NCBI GenBank assembly: GCA_900767385.1
Contig: CAAFYY010000113.1
Coordinates: forward strand, 19,401 to 83,400
Length of the DNA stretch: 64,000 nucleotides
Direction of reading: 5' to 3'
Origin: Bacteroidales bacterium
GTDB taxonomy: Bacteria > Bacteroidota > Bacteroidia > Bacteroidales > Paludibacteraceae
The notes beneath the pieces are model-generated. The model ran no database searches. It worked only from the letters and a program-made list of their open reading frames with translations, and was not told the DNA's origin. Below are positions 27,641 to 35,874 of this stretch, piece by piece. The position numbers and the translations under genes are program-made. Every line of letters begins with the position of its first letter. Within the stretch, counting starts at the first letter, position 1.

Positions 27641-28774
27641 ATGCGATATTTTCTCATAGCGGGCGAAGCCTCCGGCGACCTCCATGGTTCCAATCTCATG
27701 AAGGCGCTGCGCAGCATCGACAGCGCGGCAGAGTTCGTCTTTCTTGGCGGCGACCTCATGAAAGCCGTCGGCGGCACCCAGGTCAAAGACTATCGTGAGA
27801 TGGCGTTCATGGGTATCGTCAACGTGGTCAAGAACCTCGGCAAAGTGTTGAGGAATTTCCGCGACTGCGAAAACGCTTTGCTTGAGGCAAAGCCCGACGT
27901 CGTCGTCCTCATCGACTACCCGAGCTTCAATCTCCGTGTCGCCAAATGGGTGAAGAGTCATCTCAACATCCCTGTCTATTACTATATTGCCCCGAAACTC
28001 TGGGCATGGAAAAGTTGGCGCATCAAGTCCATCAAACGATATGTCGACGAGATGTTCACCATCTTTCCTTTTGAGACGCAATACTTTGCAAGCAAAGGAT
28101 ACCCAGTTCACTATGTCGGAAATCCCATCGTCGACACCGTAAGCAACTATAGGAATCAGCACGGAACCCCGCCACGTACCCAGACCATAGCGCTCCTTGC
28201 CGGCAGTCGGCGACAGGAAATCAAGGGATGTCTCCTCACGATGGTTGAGGCGGCGCATCAGTTCCCAGACTATGGTCTTGTCGTCACCATGGCCCCCTCC
28301 ATCGAGGAGTCGTTCTATCGTGAGATACTCGCCGACTACCCTGGTGTCGCCCTGACCCGTAACACCTACGATGCCGTGGCTACTGCCGCAGCTGCTGTGG
28401 TCAACTCAGGCACTGCCACCCTCGAGACTGCCTTGCTGCGTACACCGCAAGTCATTGTCTATCACGTTATCGGCGGTCGTTTTGCTTCGTTGCTGCGCCG
28501 CATTCTCATCAAGATACCTCATATCTCTTTGGTCAATCTCATCTCCGGGAAAGAGACCGCCAAGGAACTCATCGCACATCATTTCACCAAAGAAAATATC
28601 GTTTGCGAACTCAACACCATTCTCCATGATAAACGGTCGAGGGAGCAGATGTTGATAGATTACGACGAAATAGCTGATAAATTAGGGTCTCCAGGCACAG
28701 CGCAGCGTGCGTCAAAGGCTCTTCTTGATGCTCTTAAAACCAATATAGTCAGTAAGGAAGAAAAAAATCAGTAG
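27641..28774 (+). CDS. lpxB: Lipid-A-disaccharide synthase
   Basis: 377 aa GT19 glycosyltransferase that joins UDP-2,3-diacylglucosamine and lipid X to form the lipid A disaccharide. The family start FLIAGEASGDLHGSNLMKAL is at residues 4-23. YYIAPKLWAWKSWR near 114 and LLAGSRRQEI near 185 (donor site) are typical. NSGTATLETAL near 252 completes the pattern. It is the last gene of the uvrA/gldF/surE run. Confidence 0.95.
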   Translation: MRYFLIAGEASGDLHGSNLMKALRSIDSAAEFVFLGGDLMKAVGGTQVKDYREMAFMGIVNVVKNLGKVLRNFRDCENALLEAKPDVVVLIDYPSFNLRVAKWVKSHLNIPVYYYIAPKLWAWKSWRIKSIKRYVDEMFTIFPFETQYFASKGYPVHYVGNPIVDTVSNYRNQHGTPPRTQTIALLAGSRRQEIKGCLLTMVEAAHQFPDYGLVVTMAPSIEESFYREILADYPGVALTRNTYDAVATAAAAVVNSGTATLETALLRTPQVIVYHVIGGRFASLLRRILIKIPHISLVNLISGKETAKELIAHHFTKENIVCELNTILHDKRSREQMLIDYDEIADKLGSPGTAQRASKALLDALKTNIVSKEEKNQ

Positions 28775-28815
28775 CAACTGCAACATTTGGTGCCTTTTTT
28801 TTGTCCTTAAAGAAA

Positions 28816-29376
28816 ATGAGTCAATCATCCATGGAGTCTCTCCCGCCACATCTCCAGCAAATCATTGATCGTTGCTTGCAGAATGACCGTAAAGCTCAGC
28901 AGCAACTATATGAGATGTACGCGGGCAAGATGTTGGCCATCTGTTTGAGATATTGTGGCGACTATCAGACAGCGCAGGACCTCATGCACGACGGATTCAT
29001 CAAGGTGTTTACCAACATCGGTCAATTCAAGAACACTGGGTCTTTCGACGGCTGGATGAGAAAAGTGATGGTCAACTGCTCACTCAACTACTACCGTCAA
29101 AGCCAGTTCGTTGTAGACAGCTACGAAGAGACCATCTCCATGGTGGACGACACCCTCCAACCCGACCAGCTACAGCAGCTGGGAGCGAAGGAAATCATTG
29201 AGATGATAGGTAGGCTGCCCAGTTTGCAGCGCATCGTCTTCAACCTCTTTGCCATAGAAGGGTATTCTCACGCTGAGATAGCCGACAAACTCCAAATCAA
29301 GGAGACGACCATACGCTCCAACTACCTCAGAGCGAGGCGCACCCTTCAGAAAATGATAGAACAGAACAACAAATAA
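28816..29376 (+). CDS. ECF-type RNA polymerase sigma factor
   Basis: 186 aa. Region 2 spans about residues 18-90 (YAGKMLAICLRYCGDYQTAQ, then DGFIKVFTNIGQF and FDGWMRKVMVN). Region 4 is at 125-180 (LPSLQRIVFNLFAIEGYSH, then an HTH AEIADKLQIKETTIRSNYLR). The next gene starts 6 nt later and encodes a membrane protein whose N-terminus lies in the cytoplasm, the usual arrangement for a sigma factor and its membrane partner. The ATG at 28816 is chosen over a TTG 15 nt upstream. Confidence 0.92.
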   Translation: MSQSSMESLPPHLQQIIDRCLQNDRKAQQQLYEMYAGKMLAICLRYCGDYQTAQDLMHDGFIKVFTNIGQFKNTGSFDGWMRKVMVNCSLNYYRQSQFVVDSYEETISMVDDTLQPDQLQQLGAKEIIEMIGRLPSLQRIVFNLFAIEGYSHAEIADKLQIKETTIRSNYLRARRTLQKMIEQNNK

Positions 29377-29382
29377 ATAGAA

Positions 29383-30738
29383 GTGCAAGACAACGAGCTA
29401 CATAAACTACTGAATGAGAAGTTGGACAACTTCGAGATGCCTGTTCCAGCCGATGGTTGGAACCGTCTCTCGGAACTTATGTCTGCCCAACCGGCTCGTC
29501 GTGTTCTCCCCCTTTGGCTGAAGTGGGGTAGTGTAGCGGCTTGTGCGTTATTGCTTGTCACACTTGGTGTCATAGGGTTGCGTCGCGACGGCGACCGCAC
29601 TGTTACCACCGACTCGCAGCTGCTGGCCAACGAAACGCCACAACAACAGCCAACTCCCGATATCCCCACGCTCCGCGATGGTCTGGAGACATCAAACACC
29701 CTCTCTGAAGACCCCCTTGTGGAATCGTTGGCCGTAGACTGTGTTCCGGAAAAAGTCAGCACACGCAAATCGGTGCCTGTCGTTGTCAAAGCCGTCCCTT
29801 CCAACAACCTCGTATTGGAAAAACCCGCCGTCTCCCTCCCTTTGGCAGAATCGGTTGCCCAGCAAAAAACAACCCCTTCTCCTACCGAGAACCTCCTCCT
29901 TGCTGAAAAGGATAAGAAAGAAGAGAAAGTGAGCAATCCGTCGACCAATCTCCTTCTGACGGAAGAAGAAGCAGAACAACTGCTTGCTCAGGCAGACAAC
30001 GACTTGGAGCAACAACTCAAACACCCATCCAACAATCCATCCCATCGCGTTGCGCAAGCCTCCAACCCGCTTACCCTCGGATTCCTTGCTTCGCTCAATG
30101 CTAATGATAAAATCGGTTCCCATTTAGTCAACACATCCAACAAAGTCGGACTGATGGGCGGTCAGGACGCCGAGACACCGAGTCTTGTGCCACCAGCCAC
30201 CGTCCAAGAGATGCAGAACGACCTCCCGTTCTCCGTAGGTCTCTCAGTGGGCATTCCTCTTGCCAAACGCTGGGACTTCATCACTGGCATCGACTACACC
30301 TATATGCACTCGCAGCGAACCACCTCTGCCGTTGGCTCGGCGGCGCAGATCTTCTCCGACTACGATATGCACTATATGGGCATCCCAGCACAAGTCTCCC
30401 TGAGAATCATCGACAGAAAAATCCTCTGTTTCTACTTCTCCTTAGGCGGCAAGATGGAGAAAGGACTCACCCGTATAGAAAACAAATCGCTCATTGACGA
30501 AAACGGCCAAGGGATAGGACAATCCGACAGACAACGTGAGGCCATCAATGGCTTTCAATGGTCGGTAGGCGGCAACTTTGGCCTCTCCCTCCGTTTGGTT
30601 GGCGGCCTCTCTTTCTATGTTGAACCGGGCCTCTCCTACTACATCCCGAACTCCGTAAACCCTCAACCAACCAGCATGAGAACAGAGAACCCTCTCTTTT
30701 TCAGCCTTTCTGGTGGCCTGAGATTTACGACCAAATGA
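29383..30738 (+). CDS. Membrane-anchored sigma-factor partner with beta-barrel-like C-terminus
   Basis: 451 aa, GTG start. Residues 1-45 are short and cytoplasmic (LHKLLNEKLDNFEMPVPADG). One membrane segment lies at about 48-66. A Pro/Thr/Ser-rich linker (about 70-230) spans the periplasm. The last 200 residues resemble a porin-like outer-membrane beta-barrel (FSVGLSVGIPLAKRWDFITG, then YYIPNSVNPQP, then LFFSLSGGLRF). This layout occurs downstream of ECF sigma factors in Bacteroidetes. It is presumed to hold the sigma factor until an envelope signal arrives; that is inference. Confidence 0.75.
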   Translation: MQDNELHKLLNEKLDNFEMPVPADGWNRLSELMSAQPARRVLPLWLKWGSVAACALLLVTLGVIGLRRDGDRTVTTDSQLLANETPQQQPTPDIPTLRDGLETSNTLSEDPLVESLAVDCVPEKVSTRKSVPVVVKAVPSNNLVLEKPAVSLPLAESVAQQKTTPSPTENLLLAEKDKKEEKVSNPSTNLLLTEEEAEQLLAQADNDLEQQLKHPSNNPSHRVAQASNPLTLGFLASLNANDKIGSHLVNTSNKVGLMGGQDAETPSLVPPATVQEMQNDLPFSVGLSVGIPLAKRWDFITGIDYTYMHSQRTTSAVGSAAQIFSDYDMHYMGIPAQVSLRIIDRKILCFYFSLGGKMEKGLTRIENKSLIDENGQGIGQSDRQREAINGFQWSVGGNFGLSLRLVGGLSFYVEPGLSYYIPNSVNPQPTSMRTENPLFFSLSGGLRFTTK

Positions 30739-30842
30739 AAAAAACGTCGGTCTAATTAAACGAATCAGACAAATAGACATCAAAATCACAGCAAATAAAA
30801 GACCCACTTTTTTTCTCAAGCAAAAAATAATAGTGCTACTGC

Positions 30843-30872
30843 TTTGAGTGTCAAAAAAAGATGGTATATTTG
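30843..30872 (+). promoter_or_regulatory. Promoter with both -33 and -7 elements
   Basis: TTTG (30843-30846) and TATATTTG (30865-30872) are separated by 18 nt, close to the Bacteroidetes consensus spacing. It drives the first lipoprotein gene, with a leader of about 70 nt. Confidence 0.75.
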
Positions 30873-30881
30873 CGGACTGAA

Positions 30882-30898
30882 CTTGTCAAATTGACAAG
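30882..30898 (+). promoter_or_regulatory. Perfect palindrome, possible operator
   Basis: CTTGTCAAATTGACAAG is a perfect 8-bp inverted repeat around a single A. It begins 9 nt after the -7 element, so it lies at or just after the transcription start, a repressor-like position. No other copy was seen in the window. Confidence 0.55.
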
Positions 30899-30945
30899 AA
30901 TAGTAAAAAATAGGTAAACTAAATAAAAAACAATAATTTACTATT

Positions 30946-31548
30946 ATGAAAAAATTTCTTTTGAGTGCACTCTTCGTGTGTGCAGCAATCATTGGTTTTA
31001 CCTCATGCGGTAAAGAACCAGAAGTTTATGATGGTGTAGAAACCAATTTCGCAGGTGGTGAGTACTTCGGCGACCTCCTCGGCACAGGTTCTTACAACTT
31101 CGTAATGCGTTTCGAGAGTAAAGACTACGTTGCAGACTCTGTAGTAAAAGCAGGTGCTTACTATGTAATCGACCTCAGCTCAGAAAGCAACAAAAATCTT
31201 CTCCCAAAAGAAGGTACTTACACTGTAGTTAAAAACTTCAACTACGCTACCGGTACTATCACCTATGGTACAGAAGAACACCTTGAAGAAGGTATGGGTT
31301 CATACGGTTACAACGCTAACGTCGGCATGGGCTACCTCTTCGACGCAGGTACTTTGACCATCAACAAATCTGGTGACACCTTCACCATCGAAGCAGAAAT
31401 TTACTCAGGCACCAACCTCGTAAAATTCCGTTACGAAGGCGCTCTCTTGTTCCAAGACAAATCAGAGACCTCTGTTGCTGGCAACCGCGCTCCACGTCAC
31501 ATCTCAGTTGAGAACCTCAACCAAGTTGTAACACTCATCTCTAAATAA
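30946..31548 (+). CDS. Lipoprotein A of a four-member paralogous cluster, single module
   Basis: 200 aa. The lipoprotein signal peptide ends GFTSC (Cys 21). One copy of the cluster's beta-rich module is present: EYFGDLLGTGSYNF near 39, EGTYTV near 88, then DAGTLTINKSGDTFTI near 141 and FRYEGALLF near 165. It ends with a basic RAPRH tail like that of lipoprotein B. No named family is recognised. It has its own strong promoter and palindrome and is followed 42 nt later by lipoprotein B, probably co-transcribed. Confidence 0.8.
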   Translation: MKKFLLSALFVCAAIIGFTSCGKEPEVYDGVETNFAGGEYFGDLLGTGSYNFVMRFESKDYVADSVVKAGAYYVIDLSSESNKNLLPKEGTYTVVKNFNYATGTITYGTEEHLEEGMGSYGYNANVGMGYLFDAGTLTINKSGDTFTIEAEIYSGTNLVKFRYEGALLFQDKSETSVAGNRAPRHISVENLNQVVTLISK

Positions 31549-31590
31549 TTAGTAATTCACAAAATAATTAACAACAAATTTTTTTTCATC

Positions 31591-32580
31591 ATGAAGAAAT
31601 TTTTCTTTGCTGCTCTTGCAGCAGTTACCGTGCTCTTCGCAGCTTGCGGTACTACGCCAGTCGGACCAACACCTGGACCTAGTGGTGACGCTGAAACCAC
31701 AGAAATGAGCATCTACAGCATTGCTTGGTATGGTGACTACTATGGCAATGGCACAACCAACTTCTTCGTTCAACTCCTTGAGGACGACGTAAACTTTGAC
31801 GGTGCTTACTTGATGTTCGACCTCTGCGCAGCTACTAACGATATCGTTGGTACATATACAGCTGCTACAACCGCTGAAGGTGGTACCTTCGTTATCGGTG
31901 ACGGTGAACAAGGTTCTAACCTCGTTCAATTGGCAGGTGGTAATATCGAAGGCGATCCAGAAGGCCTCGCTGACGGTACTTTGACTGTAACAAAATCAGG
32001 CAACAACTTCAAATTCGTCTATGTTTCAGGCGACGGTAAGAGAGTCTTCACCGCTGAAGGTGCTGCTGAAATCTCTAACGGCGCTTTCCCAGGCGAACCA
32101 ATGGAGGCTACAACTTTCACTGTAAACGCTACTCAAGCTGAAGCTGTTTACTACGGTGACAACGGTTACGGTGGTGACGAATATGTTATCAACCTCGCTG
32201 GTAACTACTATGCTGCTATCGACATCTACGCTGCTAACGGCTCTTCTGCTACAGCAGTTCCAGCTGGTACCTACACCGCTGCTGGCACAGGTGCTCCTAA
32301 CACAATGAACCCAGGTATGTACTACAGCGGTTACCTCATCCCAACTATCGTTTACTCTTCAGCTGACGGCCAAAGCGTAAATGAAGCTTGGTATATCCAA
32401 GGCGGTTCACTCACTATCGCTGAAGCTGACGGCACATACACCATCTCAGGTACTGTAGTATCTGGTTCTGGTAGCCAAATCACCATCAACTACAGCGGTG
32501 CTATCGTTTGCGAAGACGGCTCACAAGCTGCTCCACGCAAAGCTATGCGTGCCAACGTAGTTGCTAAAGGTCGCAAATAA
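31591..32580 (+). CDS. Lipoprotein B, two modules, high-expression codon use
   Basis: 329 aa. Signal peptide with lipobox FAAC (Cys 19) and a Pro/Gly linker. Module 1 (about 40-165) opens with AWYGDYYGNGTTNFFVQLL. The linker NGAFPGEPME leads to module 2 (about 180-310): AVYYGDNGYGGDEYVINLA, GTYTAAGTGAP, GSLTIAEADGTYTISGTVV, then a SGSQITINYSGAI end. A basic tail (APRKAMRANVVAKGRK) follows. Codon use favours GCT, GGT, AAC and TTC, like fba, which suggests strong expression. No known domain was recognised. Confidence 0.8.
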   Translation: MKKFFFAALAAVTVLFAACGTTPVGPTPGPSGDAETTEMSIYSIAWYGDYYGNGTTNFFVQLLEDDVNFDGAYLMFDLCAATNDIVGTYTAATTAEGGTFVIGDGEQGSNLVQLAGGNIEGDPEGLADGTLTVTKSGNNFKFVYVSGDGKRVFTAEGAAEISNGAFPGEPMEATTFTVNATQAEAVYYGDNGYGGDEYVINLAGNYYAAIDIYAANGSSATAVPAGTYTAAGTGAPNTMNPGMYYSGYLIPTIVYSSADGQSVNEAWYIQGGSLTIAEADGTYTISGTVVSGSGSQITINYSGAIVCEDGSQAAPRKAMRANVVAKGRK

Positions 32581-32609
32581 TCTTATCTTTTAAGATTTAC
32601 CTTATAACG

Positions 32610-32640
32610 GACCTCACCCCATTTCGGGTGAGGTCTTTTA
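32610..32640 (+). terminator. Terminator after lipoprotein B
   Basis: GACCTCACCC pairs perfectly with GGGTGAGGTC across a 6-nt loop, followed by TTTTATTAT. Confidence 0.88.
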
Positions 32641-32699
32641 TTATATTCCAAAGGATGATATCATTTGGCGGAAAACTTTTTTATCTCACGAAAAAGGCG

Positions 32700-32707
32700 T
32701 ACCTTTG
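32700..32707 (+). promoter_or_regulatory. -7 promoter element for lipoprotein C
   Basis: TACCTTTG, 65 nt before the ATG. No clear -33 TTTG at the right distance. Confidence 0.55.
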
Positions 32708-32772
32708 TGCAGACTCTCGGCATCTCATGCTAAAGAGAAAAGTCAAACGGAATCAATCATTAGAACTACACA

Positions 32773-33720
32773 ATGAAAAAAACACTACTTGCTACTCTCG
32801 TTCTTGCAACATTGGCTCTCCTGTCATGTGGAAACAATGGTCCTGATGTGCCCGACACACCCCACGAATCGGATCCAATCGTTGTTGAAGCAAGCGTATC
32901 AGAATTCTCTTGGTACGGCGACCAACAGAAAAACGGTATCCACCGTTTCCACATCACATTAATTGAAGACATCGTCGACTTGAACGGCTACACTCTTCAT
33001 CTGGAGTTGAATGCTGCCTCCACCGATCCATGCGGCAACTATATCATCGGCGAAAACGCTGCCGGCACCATCCTTGCTGGCGACAACAGCGGTGAGACAC
33101 TCGTAGGCTCTTATGTCGCTATGTCGGCAGGCGGTGCCATCGAGGGTTCTCCGAAACTCCTTAATGGCGACGACTGCTACCTCTCCATCGAACGTATCGG
33201 TGAGAACTACGCCATCGTCTTCTCCAACAACGAATACAAATTCAAGGCCTCCTTCGACGGAAAAATACGTAACGAAGCATTCCCTTACGAACCGATGGAG
33301 GCAACCAACTTCACCGCCAGTTTCAATTTGGGTAGAGCCTTATACTATGGCGATCTCTATGGTCACGGCGTTTCTGAAGAATATCTCATCGATTTCGAAG
33401 GAGACAACTACGCCTCCATCGACCTCTACGCTCCACTCAACTCCAGTGACTCTGCCATCCCTGACGGCACCTATACCATAAGCACTACCGGTGCTCCTGG
33501 CACCATTACCCCTGGTGGCTACGACCGCTACTTCTCCCCATCCTACGTCTACCTTGCAGTAGGCGGACAGACCATCAGTACCGTATGGTACATGTATTCA
33601 GGCTCCCTTACCTTCGTCAACAACGACGGCATCTACACCGTGACAGGCGTCATCACCTCAGCCTGCGGCAGTCAGATTGTCTTCAACTACAACGGACCTA
33701 TCGAAGTCGAGCCATATTGA
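32773..33720 (+). CDS. Lipoprotein C, two modules
   Basis: 315 aa. Lipobox ALLSC (Cys 19). Module 1 (about 45-160) starts FSWYGDQQKNGIHRFHITLI. The linker NEAFPYEPMEATNFT is nearly identical to that of B. Module 2 (about 185-310) has ALYYGDLYGHGVSEEYLIDF, DGTYTISTTGAPGTITPGG and the end SACGSQIVFNYNGPI. It lacks the basic tail of A and B. It has its own promoter and terminator, so it can be regulated apart from A and B. Confidence 0.8.
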   Translation: MKKTLLATLVLATLALLSCGNNGPDVPDTPHESDPIVVEASVSEFSWYGDQQKNGIHRFHITLIEDIVDLNGYTLHLELNAASTDPCGNYIIGENAAGTILAGDNSGETLVGSYVAMSAGGAIEGSPKLLNGDDCYLSIERIGENYAIVFSNNEYKFKASFDGKIRNEAFPYEPMEATNFTASFNLGRALYYGDLYGHGVSEEYLIDFEGDNYASIDLYAPLNSSDSAIPDGTYTISTTGAPGTITPGGYDRYFSPSYVYLAVGGQTISTVWYMYSGSLTFVNNDGIYTVTGVITSACGSQIVFNYNGPIEVEPY

Positions 33721-33734
33721 TGCGTTTAATATAG

Positions 33735-33802
33735 GCAGCACCGACTCCTAAATGCCCGCACCCCTCTGCAGCGTAAGTTGTGGCGGGGTGCTGCTTTATT
33801 TT
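33735..33802 (+). terminator. Terminator after lipoprotein C
   Basis: GCAGCACC (33735-33742) pairs with GGTGCTGC (33787-33794), followed by TTTATTTTG. An alternative inner stem GCACCCC/GGGGTGC (33758-33791) overlaps it. Confidence 0.65.
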
Positions 33803-33815
33803 GACACCCTTCCGG

Positions 33816-33846
33816 TTTGATATTAAGGAATAAATGATTAACTTTG
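33816..33846 (+). promoter_or_regulatory. Promoter of lipoprotein D, -33 and -7 elements
   Basis: TTTG (33816-33819) and TAACTTTG (33839-33846) are separated by 19 nt, the consensus spacing. The ATG follows 33 nt later. Confidence 0.75.
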
Positions 33847-33879
33847 CAGCAGAAATCAAAGTAACAAAAAAAACAACAA

Positions 33880-34809
33880 ATGAAGAAACTCTTTTCCATG
33901 GTCTTCGTGGCACTCGCCATGATTTTGGTGTCTTGCAAAGAGCCAAACACACCATCAGAACCAACAACAGAAACACTTGAGATGGACGTGTACTACCTTG
34001 AATGGTATGGCGACTACTATCAAAACGGCACTACCAACTTCGTGCTCCAACTCATGGAAGATATCAACACCTACAGCGGCACCTTTATCGCCATCGACTT
34101 CTGCAAAGAGGGTCACGCACTGACTCCAGAGGGAACCTATACCGCCTCTACCACCCACGAAGCAGGTCATTTCTTCATTGGCGACGGCAATATGGGCTCC
34201 AACATCGGTGAGATGGAAGACAGTTGGCTTGTTGGTGATATGGAACCTCTCGAAGAAGGTACACTTACCGTCACTAAACAAAGCGTCGGCGTCTACAAAT
34301 GCGTGCTGACCTATAAAGATAAAGAGTATGTTGCCATCGCACAAGGTATGGCCAATGGCGCTTTCCCGTCAGAGCCCATCGATCCCGTGACCGTCTCCTT
34401 CAGCGGCACCCAGGCCTCCGGCTCCTACTATGGCGCTACCAGTGTAGGCACCAACGAATACATGGTCTCTCTCGGCCTGACCAACAACTTCGTGGCCATG
34501 ATAGATTTCTTCACCGAAGGCAATTCCTCACCAGAACTTCTCCCTGCCGGCACCTATACATTCGCCTCCAACGGCACTGCTGGAACCATGATGCAAGGTT
34601 TCTTCAAGAGCGGCAATCTCTACCCTTCCATCATCTATCACGTCACAAGCACCCAAGCCGTTGACCAAGGATTCTACCTCAAGGAGGGCACACTTGCCGT
34701 GACCTACAGCGATGGCACCTACACCATCAATGGCACCGTTGTCTCCGCTTGCGGTAGCCAACTGACTATCGATTTCACCGGCAGCATCCCTTTCACTCCT
34801 GCTCAATAA
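33880..34809 (+). CDS. Lipoprotein D, two modules
   Basis: 309 aa. Lipobox LVSC (Cys 19). Module 1 begins LEWYGDYYQNGTTNFVLQLM, almost the same as in B. The linker NGAFPSEPID leads to module 2: GSYYGATSVGTNEYMVSLG, PAGTYTFASNGTAG, KEGTLAVTYSDGTYTINGTV and the end SACGSQLTIDFTGSI. It stands under its own consensus promoter. ribD starts 12 nt after it, so some co-transcription is possible. Confidence 0.8.
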   Translation: MKKLFSMVFVALAMILVSCKEPNTPSEPTTETLEMDVYYLEWYGDYYQNGTTNFVLQLMEDINTYSGTFIAIDFCKEGHALTPEGTYTASTTHEAGHFFIGDGNMGSNIGEMEDSWLVGDMEPLEEGTLTVTKQSVGVYKCVLTYKDKEYVAIAQGMANGAFPSEPIDPVTVSFSGTQASGSYYGATSVGTNEYMVSLGLTNNFVAMIDFFTEGNSSPELLPAGTYTFASNGTAGTMMQGFFKSGNLYPSIIYHVTSTQAVDQGFYLKEGTLAVTYSDGTYTINGTVVSACGSQLTIDFTGSIPFTPAQ

Positions 34810-34821
34810 CAACACGCAGCT

Positions 34822-35871
34822 ATGAACACTCAGTCTCAGCACGAACTCTATATGCACCGTTGTATCCAGTTGGCCAGTCAGGCTGCAGGACACACTGCTC
34901 CCAACCCGATGGTGGGTGCTGTCATCGTGCATGATGGCAAGATTATCGGGGAAGGCTACCACCACCGCTGTGGCGAGCCTCATGCAGAGGTCAATGCCAT
35001 CGCTTCGGTGAAGGACGAGAGTCTGCTCAAGGACTCTACCATCTATGTCAACCTCGAGCCTTGTGCCCACTACGGCAAGACGCCCCCTTGCTGCGACCTC
35101 ATCATCGCCAAGGGAATTCCCCATGTGGTGGTCGGAACACTCGATCCTCATGATAAGGTGGCAGGTAAGGGCATTGAACGGATGCGCGCTCATGGCATCA
35201 ACGTAGAAGTCGGTTTCTGTCAAGAGGAGTGCCTGAAACTCAACCGCCGTTTCTTCACCTTCCAGACCAAGAAACGTCCGTTCATTCTCCTGAAATGGGC
35301 GCAGAGCATGGATGGTTTCATCGACTATACACGTAGCGATGGACAGAATCCTCCTGTGAAGATTTCAACACCGATAACAAAGGCACTCAACCATCAGATC
35401 CGTACCCAGGAGGCTGCTATCCTCGTAGGCACCAATACCGCAGTGCTTGACAATCCGCATCTCACTGTCACGAAATGGCACGGCAACAACCCTGTTCGCC
35501 TCGTCGTGGACCGCACACTCCGCGTTCCGCAGAACAGCCGTATCTTTGATAGCGCTGCCCCTACGGTAGTGTTTACGGAGAAGGATGTGGAAGATTACGA
35601 CAACATCTCGTTTGAGCATATCAACTTCAAGAAGAATATCGTTCCCCAAATCCTCGACTATCTCTATCAGCACAATCTCCTCTCCCTGATTGTTGAGGGT
35701 GGCAGTCAGTTGCTGCAAGCCTTCATCGACGGAGGCCATTGGGACGAATGTCATGTCGAGGTGGCTCCTTGTGTCTTGGGCAACGGTGTCGCTTCGCCAC
35801 ACTTCCCTTCTCAGCCTCAGAGGGCAGAGCGTTTTGGTCAGAACACGATGTTCTACTATTTCAACGACTAA
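34822..35871 (+). CDS. ribD: Riboflavin biosynthesis deaminase/reductase
   Basis: 349 aa bifunctional enzyme for the second and third steps of riboflavin synthesis. The N-terminal cytidine-deaminase-like domain has the zinc motif HAEVNAI (His near 54) and PCAHYGKTPPC (near 79). The C-terminal reductase domain includes ILLKWAQSMDGFID near 156 and VEGGSQLLQAFIDG near 292. It lies 12 nt after lipoprotein D, and cls starts 3 nt after its stop. Confidence 0.95.
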   Translation: MNTQSQHELYMHRCIQLASQAAGHTAPNPMVGAVIVHDGKIIGEGYHHRCGEPHAEVNAIASVKDESLLKDSTIYVNLEPCAHYGKTPPCCDLIIAKGIPHVVVGTLDPHDKVAGKGIERMRAHGINVEVGFCQEECLKLNRRFFTFQTKKRPFILLKWAQSMDGFIDYTRSDGQNPPVKISTPITKALNHQIRTQEAAILVGTNTAVLDNPHLTVTKWHGNNPVRLVVDRTLRVPQNSRIFDSAAPTVVFTEKDVEDYDNISFEHINFKKNIVPQILDYLYQHNLLSLIVEGGSQLLQAFIDGGHWDECHVEVAPCVLGNGVASPHFPSQPQRAERFGQNTMFYYFND

Positions 35872-35874
35872 TGC

